Assembly (NCBI GenBank): GCA_027919835.1
Contig: JANVFP010000027.1
Coordinates: forward strand, 496,001 to 560,000
Direction: 5' to 3'
DNA from: Lentinula raphanica
Lineage: Eukaryota; Basidiomycota; Agaricomycetes; Agaricales; Omphalotaceae
DNA: 64,000 bases
A program made the translations under genes and the position numbers. The first letter of the stretch is position 1. Every line of letters begins with the position of its first letter. Below, piece by piece: positions 53,914-64,000 of this stretch. The notes under the pieces were generated by a model, which saw nothing but the letters and a program-made list of their open reading frames with translations, had not been told where the DNA came from and ran no database searches.

Positions 53914-56876
53914 TCACTCATAACACAGAATAAATATCTTCCCTTCCCTCATCGAAAGTATAATAGCCCCCTGGCTCTGATCAATATTGATCGTCTCGAT
54001 ACTATGCAAATCCAACTCATCCGGAATCTCCAACGTCCGTACCTCTGCTCCTCCCCAGCCTCCGTGGATGTCCTTGATCCGACCGTCGTCGGTGAATGGA
54101 GGGAAGGTAACGAACCGGAGCCGTTTGTGTTCTTCCCGGGGTTCGTCTTGATCTGGTTGTGTAGCAGTAGTAGTAGGAATACTATGGCCTAGGGGCATGA
54201 ACTCGTCCGTAGGCGTATCGACCTCGTCCATCCCGAGCCTTGAGTCCTCGTCTACGCTCCCGGGCGTAGCCCTATCTTCTTCTTCTTCCCGACTCTGCGA
54301 GCGCTGCTGTCGGTGATGATCCCTAGCTCCCTCTTTCGGATCATAATACTCTATCCAAACCGCATGCCCAAAATCAACCGCGACCAACGGCCTCGGTCGT
54401 TCCTGTACGCCATCCACATCCGCCTCGTCCTCTTCCAGACTAGGATCCTCGAGACACACGACTTCGAACGGGGTACTGACGTACCATAATCGCATCGCAT
54501 CGTCGTCGATCATCGAATCAGCCTCGGGAGAGAGGGTTGGGTCCCGGTCGGTTGATGGATCGAGTTCGCGGGTTTTACCTTTTGCGGTTGCGGTTGCTGT
54601 AGAGGGTGTAAGCGAAGAAGAACCGTTGACTGTCCAGCCTATGGGTGAGCCTGACGTTCCTGCGACAGCAGCAGGAACGGTCGCTCCACCTCCTACCGAG
54701 GGATATCCAAACGTCGGCGTTGACGACGACGACGACGAAGCCTCAGCATACGATTCCTCATAGAACGGCGCAACGACCGAGTTTTCGGGCGGACCATCAA
54801 GATAATGCATCTGCATCGGTCCCATCGCTTGACCGTGTCCACCCATCCCATTCGACACAGGTGTACCCGCGCTACTACTGCTTCCCGCAGTAGCAGCTAT
54901 CCCAGTCGCGTACGTCCCATTGCTCATCCCGTCGTCTCTATCCTCATTATCAGCCCCAGCACCTCCGTTCGTACCTCCATTCTCATTGCCATACCCATTA
55001 CTCCCATTCCCAGCCATCCTCCCACCCCAAGCCTTCCCCCTCTCGACAAACCCGACCCAGTTCGCGCCCCGCATCGGCACGCGAAAGTAATGCTGGGCAA
55101 GCACAAACTTGGTCTTGTGCGTCACCGGGTCGTGCGAGGCGAGGAGGACGACGGTGCAGCTGATCCTGGGTACGTTCGGGAGCGTAGGCCACCATTGGCG
55201 GACGAAGTGGGCTGATTCGGGGTACCAAGGAGGGAAAGGGTATGGATTTGGATTGGCGATGGCCATCGGGATTGGAGAAGGCGATGGAGAGGTCAGCATG
55301 GCTTGGGCTTGGGGTTGGTGAGGGAGAGGATGGGTGTTTGAGAGTGGGGATGAAGGCCATGTGGATGCCAATGGTTCGGTTGAGGACGAAGGAAGGCTCG
55401 ATACAGCACTTGTCGAGTTCGTATTAGACGGTGTGGCTGAAGTATGAGGAGCAGCCGCTATCGACGTCGTCACAGTCACAATCGCACCCGTCTGGCTATC
55501 GATGACCGTGATGGGATTTGGTGAGACTGCGTTGGTGTGAGCCAGTCGTCGAAGTCTGGGCACTGGAAACTGGAATCTCTTCACGATACTTTCCGCCGGG
55601 ATCAATCGACCAGACAGGGTCGGCGTTGCTTTTTTGGTTTTGAGTTTCCTAGAATGCTTTTCGAGAAGCGCGAAGGGATAGAAATGTTGGAACGCGGCGT
55701 CGGAATCTTCACAGTGGATGACGATATTCTGTTGGAAGAGGATACAGGACCAGTTGGAGGACATCACCTAGTTGGTTAATGGTCATAAGATCAATCAATC
55801 CAACGTGCTATCAGAACCCAAGGTAATGGATTTATGGGACTTACGCATTCGATCCCGGTATCAACGAACACATATTCGTCCTTTTCCCAGTCAAGGAGGA
55901 CGTAGAGGCCGATCGTGTTCGAGCTCGAGACCCAGACGAACGCAGAGAGCAGTCTCGCAGAAGGGTCGAGAAGGAAGATATTCATGACCACGCCTACGGT
56001 TTTGAATGAGGTAACATGGGAGAACGTCGGACACGCCGTCTTCTTTCCCAGCGCGTTTTCATAGAATTGAAGTTGCATGAGGGAGAATTCCATAATCCGA
56101 CTGTCGTCGTAGCTGTTCCTATACGGAAGTGATCTCGAACCTCAACATCGTGGCCACAAGACTCGATATTGAGTAAGAAAACAACTCACGATCCATGCAA
56201 AACCTTCGCCATCGTGAAATACACCGTCTTATCCTCAAACTCGACCCGACACTTCCACAGCTCCCATCTCTCACCCGGGTTCCACTCTGCCAGACAGGTG
56301 TCTGTCTGCACGTCCCAACATACGACTTTGCCACTTTTGGTGGCACAGAGAGTGTAACTCGACGTAATCGGTGAAAGCCAATCGACTTCTTCACCAGGAG
56401 GCGCGCGCACGACCTTGTACCAGGAAGGTTTGGGGGATGATCTTATCGCAGTTGATCCTTCGAGGGTTTCTCGGTCTAGGTAGTTGTTGTGTGTTATTGA
56501 GTCTGTCGCAGGTGCAACTGTTGCTGTTATTGACCCGATTGGCCTGGGAGCCCGGACGAGCCAGGCATGCTCGTACTGATGGGCTTTGTTGACGGAGTAT
56601 ATGAGTCGATTGGTAGATAGGTCTCCTAAACGTTGGAAACCTTTCAAAGGGAGGGGTCGACACCGTCGTAGTAAGTCGGTTGCAAGTTTACGATAGACAG
56701 GTCGAGTTGTGAATGAGTAGTAGAGAGATTTGCATGTCTGTGGGATCGACCTGGTTCAGCAAGTGAATAATAGGCCAAGAATGAGCACTCACCAGTTGAA
56801 GAACATGAACATCAAAGTATTCCAAGTACGAGGCGATGTTCAGAAGCAGATCGTAAGGTAACAGATGAAACGACAT
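53914..56876 (-). CDS. F-box protein with beta-propeller-like C-terminus
   Basis: Exons in frame: 56793-56876, 56190-56737, 55845-56112, 53914-55767; about 917 residues. The chosen start gives MSFHLLPYDLLLNIASYLEYFDVHVLQLTCKSLYYSF, a good F-box. An in-frame ATG at 57092 would add 72 acidic residues and cannot be excluded. Blade-like stretches follow: LCATKSGKVVCWDVQTDTCL, IGLYVLLDWEKDEYVFVDTG, CILFQQNIVIHCEDSD, VAVDFGHAVWIEYYD, DQSQGAIILSMREGKIFILCY. Residues about 480-760 are a long low-complexity Ser/Ala/Pro/Gly insert. F-box proteins link substrates to SCF ubiquitin ligases; the substrate here is unknown. It ends close to its 3' neighbour without overlap. Confidence 0.82.
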
Positions 56877-57092
56877 GATTTCGTTTCCCTGCCTAGTTGT
56901 ATCCTCTTCCTCTTCTTCGGCCGGGTGTACAGCTTCCAAAGGCTTTTCTTCTACGCAATCCACTCTCTGGTTTTGGGTTTGTGTCTGATTCTTGGTCCTG
57001 AGATGAGTAGAAGGAGAGACAGAGACACCGTCCAAGTTGACTCTGAGATTGGTTCTGGAGAATGAAGCTGGCCTCGGTGAACCCACGGTCAT

Positions 57093-57937
57093 TTCCTCGG
57101 GAGAACACAGCACAGTACAGCCTTGAAATAGAACAATGCAAGCCGGGTCACGGCAGGAAACGGCTTGACCAAAACGGAATGCTTTGGTTGTTGTTCGTTG
57201 GAGAAGACAACGACAAGGATGAGAGGAGAACAAGGCAAAGGAGGTCAGAGGAGACCCTAAGCGTTATCACAGCGCTGGCACGTGTGGCGCGCGATCTTTT
57301 CTGTCAAGAGTCAAGACCGCAAAAGGAGGGACACTAATCGGTCCACCACACTAAACCGTATAAGCAAAAAAGCTTCAAACGTTTCAAAAAACGCGATGAT
57401 GGAAGAGTGGAAGAGAGGGAAAACGGATTGGTAATTTCTTCGTACAATTCATGCTCTCGAGCCGTATGTAATCCCCCCAATCTACAACAGAAATTTCTCT
57501 CTGGAAAGAACATTGAACAATCATTCAAGCATCAAAAGCAACAGATTTTCGGAGCCTCGTGTAAAATAATTGTTTTCACGACATGAAAGTACACCTGATT
57601 GAAGATGTTGTCAATGATAGGCCGGATAAGAGGAACGGATTTCCGCCATGGCCAGATATTCGAAAACGGCGAAATGGAATGTAACACCCTAAAATACAAA
57701 GAGAATATACGGTTTGGGACTTCGAATTCCGCCGACGTCGGTGATTCCACATGCCCAATAGCTATAGCGGTATGCAATCATTGCATATGGTACAACTTCA
57801 AGATTATTGTAGTATGTAGAATGGACTGTGCCGCTCTGGGATAATCGTTAAACCCTGATAAACCCATGGGCACAGCGGCAAGGGTGTGTTAAAAGCTGAG
57901 TACTGAGTACTGAGTGGGCGCATGAAGGACTTAGAAC
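57093..57937. other. Intergenic, promoter side of the F-box gene
   Basis: Only overlapping chance frames are seen; no RNA gene or repeat is recognised. Confidence 0.4.
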
Positions 57938-58168
57938 CTACTGCCTCTTACGACTTGTGTCCGCGAAGTGCTGAAATCGTTCAACAGGCCTGTTAGTTGA
58001 CTGCACATATATGGCTATAGCCTTGCCTTCGTTTTCGAAAGACCCTCCACGTACAAGGAACTTGGCGATAACGGCTTCTTCGAGCAGGATGTCCAATGTC
58101 AATGGATCAAAGATACGAGTGCATCCAATAGGCTTAGCAATACCGAGGGTGGGGCGGTTCAAGCTCAA
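57938..58168 (-). CDS. Possible small ORF or exon, unrecognised
   Basis: 76 codons (MSLNRPTLGIAKPIGCTRIF...). It has a balanced composition unlike its surroundings, but no splice partner, no motif, and a tandem repeat immediately upstream. Listed only because coding cannot be excluded. Confidence 0.25.
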   Translation of the reverse strand: MSLNRPTLGIAKPIGCTRIFDPLTLDILLEEAVIAKFLVRGGSFENEGKAIAIYVQSTNRPVERFQHFADTSRKRQ

Positions 58169-58207
58169 GTGCCAGTATCTGTGTGCATATGATGAAGAGA
58201 TGAAGAT

Positions 58208-58380
58208 AGGACCGAGCGATACGGTGTCTCAGGTCGTCCATTGCTGGAAAGCACAGATCGTATCGTTCCAAGTTGATGCGAAAGAATCAAGACCGAAAAT
58301 AGGACCGAGCGATACGTTGTCTTAGGTCGTCCAGAGCTGGAAAGTACAGATCGTATCATGATCACTCCAAGTTGATGTGA
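58208..58380. repeat. Tandem repeat, two units of about 90 bp
   Basis: Both units contain AGGACCGAGCGATACG, GTCT(C/T)AGGTCGTCCA, GCTGGAAAG(C/T)ACAGATCGTATC and CCAAGTTGATG. Moderately diverged; non-coding. Confidence 0.7.
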
Positions 58381-58949
58381 TAGTAAACAATAAGTAGACG
58401 TACCATTCGAATCTTACTGGCGCCCTGGACCAGAGAAATCGCTCTCATGTTGAAGTCAAAGACACCTGGTACCTCACGCACGCCAATTTAGAAAAAGACA
58501 AAAAAGCCAACTCGAAGGAGTAATATGCATCATCAACTTGCATGCTGCGGGTCCCCGGTTCAGAGTTGAAACATTGCAAGGTAGTAGGAAAATTCAGCAC
58601 ACAAATGACGCAGAGAATGGAATGAGTGGGGAGATTGTTCTTTTTGCATTGCAACGCCCGCAGCGACATACGACCACATGAAAAGAAGATGAAGAGAGAT
58701 TAGTACGACAGATTATGCGTGATATCATGTGCAAACTTTTGTTGTGAACTTCGACACCTAGATTTTTTTTCACCCTAGAAATCCCAACTTCTACGCGCAG
58801 CACCTTCCTTCCTTCCCTACCCTCACAGCTTCCCATCCCATCCCGTACTCCATATTATCGGGCGACTACGACATATGAATTTGAAGGACAGCGAATTCAA
58901 TAAGACGGAACGAGACGAGACGAGAGGGTTAATCCGAGGACATATGTGT

Positions 58950-59646
58950 TCATTCCTGGATCTTAGCCAGGATATCCGAGTCTTTAAATAGATGGTATTC
59001 CTATACCACAAAAACAAAAAAAAGTGTCAGCGCGTCGTCCCAGAGAAGAAAGCCAAAGAAGAAAGAGCAACAACTGCGCGGACTGTCTAATCCCCAAAAG
59101 AGAGGAACACAAAAGAAAACACCCAACTCACCTCGTCGCCAACCTTAATCGAATTCCCACCCCAACCAGGCAGCAGAACTCTATCACCAGCCTTCACCGT
59201 GGTAGGAATGACCTGTCCGTCCTTGTTCGGTGCACCGGGGCCTACAGCGATGACTGTAGCTTCCGGTAGAGGTGTTGAGGTGGCAGATGTGGGAAGGAAG
59301 ATTCCTGTCGCGGTTTTCTATATGTAGCGGAAAAAGAAAGCAGGTTCAAAAGAGAGGGTCATTGGGTTGTATAAACGTATGAGTGATGACTAAACAATGG
59401 AGACGAACCGTCTCTGGCTTGAACCGCTGCACTAAAACGCGGTCGAGAAGAGGGACGACGGCTTTAATTGATTTAAATGTAGCTTGGGCGGCCTATGTTG
59501 GTTTGGTCCGCGTTCGTAGAGTCACAAAGTCGTGTAGAGCGTTGAGCAAAGCGGAAGAAAGCAGAATTGGTTTTGGAAAAACGGGGAGTCAGAAGAAGTC
59601 AGTTTTGTTATATGCGTTGGAGGCAAGTAGTAGGAAAGCTTACCAT
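58950..59646 (-). CDS. hsp10: Mitochondrial chaperonin 10 (Hsp10, GroES family)
   Basis: Four exons: 59644-59646 (ATG only), 59409-59492, 59132-59317, 58950-59000; 107 residues, the normal size. Residues read MAAQATFKSIKAVVPLLDRVLV, QRFKPETKTATGIFLP (the mobile GroEL-binding loop), ATVIAVGPGAPNKDGQ, VKAGDRVLLPGWGG, YHLFKDSDILAKIQE. The heptameric lid caps Hsp60 in the mitochondrial matrix and assists folding of imported proteins. Uncleaved N-terminal import signals are usual in this family, and the basic amphipathic start fits. The start codon stands alone in its coding exon: the intron begins directly after ATG (ATG|GTAAGC ... ACATAG|GCC). An essential single-copy gene, so its presence marks this flank as normal euchromatin. 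Confidence 0.95.
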
Positions 59647-60223
59647 TAGAGTGAAAAGTTGTTGGCAATGGAGAAGCGAAAGAAAAAAGTGTGTGTAGAG
59701 ACGAAAGAAAAGAGGACGAAGTTGAAGGATGGAAATTTAGCGCACGTGGAAATTTCTATGTCTTTCTACTCAGGTTAGGGTTAACGTTAATTTTCTCCAA
59801 CTTCTTAGGCTGAGCCTGGGCTGAGCTAGTGTTGCCGCAAGGTGAGGTCAAGTGCAACTTGAGCTGTACTGCTCCACAACTTTGAACTTAAGCTACCTTA
59901 AGGTCGATTTCCCAAGGTCAACTTGAGGTCGATTGATGTTTCTTAAATTAAGAGCATGCCGGCGGCATCGTAACTTTTTCGCGCTCAAGAATCTCTGACC
60001 ACTGAAGACTGGAGGATTCAGGATTCAGGATTCAGGATTCAGGAAACAATCATTTGGCCCGCATTTGGCCCGCATTGAACATTTTGTGACTAAATGCCCG
60101 ACTAGTCACCAAAAAGTGACCATGTCCTTAGCCCTCGCCCATTAAGCCCTCCAAGATTGGGCAAAACTCAGTATAGATCGATGCGAGTAAGGTGACGATC
60201 ACAGTTTTTACACGAAAAAAACA
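59647..60223. other. Intergenic with a GGATTCA microsatellite
   Basis: The promoter of hsp10 should lie at the left end. Positions 60013-60043 are GGATTCA repeated four times. 59835-59940 has imperfect repeats of a CAACTTGAGGTC word. Confidence 0.5.
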
Positions 60224-60979
60224 TCATCTAGTAGTAGTGCCAGTGATTCTGTGGTACTCGTCTACACGAAACCACATTCCAAGACTGCGCATGGACCACA
60301 GGACTTCTTTGTAACGATCGTAATTCCCAATTATTCCGTCTATCTGGTCTACACTCTCTTCACCGAGCCCAATAGCAAGTCTGTCGTTTTTTAGTTGTAC
60401 CAATAGATCCCTTAGGAAGAAAACATTCCACCATTGCGAGTACACTTCACCTAAGGACCGGTGGAGTTGTGTCCAAATCAGAGGGAACTGGTCGCTTGCG
60501 ACGGTGATTTCCCCTAGATCGATGCCTTTGCTATTCACTGGCACGACCAGCATACCTGGGCCCCATCTGTCAATGCTAGCGTACGGCTGAGTATGATAGT
60601 AGTATTGTCGACAGTCAGGAAATTGAGCTTTGTCGAATTGGAATTCCAGGACCCAGGATTCATCCGATCGAACGTGTTCGGGTGCTAGGTCCGGCTGCGC
60701 TGTGTTTTCCAGTGATAGCCATGTTCCAGCACCAGGGTCATTAGGATTTTCCGACGATGGAATCAATCGATGGAGAACGGTTTTGATTGAGACATGCTCA
60801 ACTGTTCATTGGGCATCTATTAGACAAACAGAACGCGCAGCAATAGCAGGTACTATACCGGCTGTGTTTTTGCGAGACCCCGCCTTCGACGCTCCTTTCT
60901 TCCTTCCTAAAGGACTACTGACAGACTGTGACATAAGGATGAACGGGAGGAAAAGCAAAAGGAATCTGGTAGCGTGCAT
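60224..60979 (-). CDS. Small secreted orphan protein
   Basis: Two exons, 60859-60979 and 60224-60801, joined by a GTATAG...GAACAG intron of 57 nt that keeps the frame; 232 residues. The ATG at 60979 opens a clear signal peptide (MHATRFLLLFLPFILMSQSVSS), followed by a basic stretch (GRKKGASKAGSRKN). The mature part is acidic and Trp/Tyr-rich (SWVLEFQFDKAQFPDCRQYYYH, GPGMLVVPVNSKGIDLGEITV, YSQWWNVFFLRDLLVQL), with only one cysteine, so it is not a disulfide-rich effector of the usual type. No domain recognised. Confidence 0.7.
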
Positions 60980-61440
60980 TTCGGAAGGATATAATGATAG
61001 CTTTGTATACTTGGTAAGACTCTTAGTGAATACAACGATATGCTAAGACTCGGAGGAACTCACACTTGTTGTAAGGAGCTTTATGCAAGAGCTGCAGGAA
61101 ATGGTGAGGTGTACAACGGTAGCGGCGCTTCCGAAGAAATGAGTTTTTTCAATGCCAACGCAGAGCATCATGCAGGACCCGACATACCAGAAGCAAGACG
61201 GATTTGACCAGCAAATCCACTTTATACGTAAAGATATAATGATTACTAGAAGAGAGATGTCGTTAGACAAGCGCGTTGATCAACTAGGAAGAGAATCATA
61301 CCGAACCAGCGTTTTTCAGAGAAGGGTGGTCTTTGTCGACTGGCATCTCGCTGCTTTATATACCTCTCACAACATCCCTGAGACATCCCGCAAGTACTAT
61401 TTTCTCAAATCTATTTTTGAAGCACTGATGTTACAATCAG
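60980..61440. other. Upstream region of the secreted orphan
   Basis: A 97-codon plus-strand frame (61152-61445) has no motif and is opposed by another frame. No gene is called. Confidence 0.4.
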
Positions 61441-61807
61441 GATAGAGGCGATGATAGAGCTTGATAGAGTCCCTATGATTGATACCTCTTGGCTGAGCTT
61501 GGCCGGGATTGTGGCTGACACCATTCAGTTGGACTTTCGGTAAGCCTTCAATCGCATTTCGAGCTCGCTGTATCTTGATTCTTGAATGAATCGAAACAGA
61601 GGTTGTCTCTCAGAGGCCTTCAGAGGCCCAGACGCCAGGATAGAGGCGATGATAGAGTCCATATGATTGATACCTCTTGGCTGAGCATGGCTGGGATTGT
61701 GGCTGATACCATTCAGTCGGGCTTTCGGTAAGCCTTCAATCGCAATTCGAGCTCGTTATATCTTGAATCTTGAATGAATCGAAACAGAGGTTGTTTCTCA
61801 GACGCCT
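61441..61807. repeat. Tandem duplication, two units of about 170-200 bp
   Basis: Both units contain GATAGAGGCGATGATAGAG, ATACCTCTTGGCTGAGC, TTTCGGTAAGCCTTCAATCG and GAATGAATCGAAACAGAGG in order, with about 8% divergence and one small length difference. Non-coding, just beyond the end of the glucanase gene. Confidence 0.85.
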
Positions 61808-61955
61808 CTAGACTTAGAGGAAACGAATGGTCCACAGAACTTTGTCAGTAACACGTCGTGAATATCGTTCGTACCAACTGGTGGATTAGATACATCATCA
61901 TCAAGCTCTCATCACAAAACTCTTCAAAAGTCCACCACCAGAATCAACCAAAAAC

Positions 61956-64000
<2,045 letters not shown>

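Noticed and set aside
54805..55215. 136-codon plus-strand frame opposite the F-box gene
   Set aside because: Shadow of the low-complexity Ser/Ala/Pro region on the other strand.
61152..61445. 97-codon plus-strand frame as a gene
   Set aside because: No motif, an opposing frame of similar length, and no splice or promoter support.

Overview
The window is nuclear DNA of a filamentous basidiomycete, most likely an agaricomycete. Its genes carry many 50-70 nt GT-AG introns. They include a secreted arylsulfotransferase-type protein, an F-box protein, a single-pass wall-sensor-like protein, mitochondrial Hsp10, a GH5 exo-beta-1,3-glucanase and a NACHT-ankyrin receptor-like gene. The repeats (Ty3 chromovirus with an antisense ORF, Plavaka transposase, tyrosine-recombinase retroelement) are typical of that group.

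Layout: two gene-bearing flanks enclose a transposon-rich core. Left flank (1-9.1 kb): arylsulfotransferase-like gene (+), conserved Cys-rich protein (-), transmembrane protein (-). 9.7-14 kb holds only duplicated and terminal-inverted-repeat DNA. 14.2-17.3 kb is a NACHT-ankyrin gene with one frameshift. 17.9-30.3 kb is a full-length Ty3 element on the minus strand, with 588-bp LTRs and GAAAT target duplications. It is itself broken by a 558-bp element and a 3.1-kb foldback element. Its insertion split a small ORF that rejoins perfectly across it.

31.7-39.6 kb carries a decayed transposon-associated gene (-) and a decayed Plavaka transposase (+) peppered with palindromic CATCAG elements. 39.6-49.6 kb is a 10-kb tyrosine-recombinase retrotransposon with split direct repeats (A1 - B1A2 - B2). 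It inserted in the last codons of the Plavaka gene, and contains a second foldback copy and a solo-LTR-like insert. Right flank (51-64 kb): an orphan acidic protein (+), F-box protein (-), Hsp10 (-), a small secreted orphan (-) and GH5 exo-glucanase (-, running off the window).

The host genes show no operon logic and are probably independent. The strongest candidate for something undescribed is the group of three non-coding insertions (two 3.1-kb foldbacks and a 558-bp element with telomere-like repeats). They share 7-bp target duplications and the same asymmetric termini, CAGCTGA at one end and CACC at the other. The window contains no recognisable transposase for them. Coding decay in several elements is dominated by CGA-to-TGA changes, which suggests cytosine deamination. 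All family assignments are from memory of motifs; no search was run.
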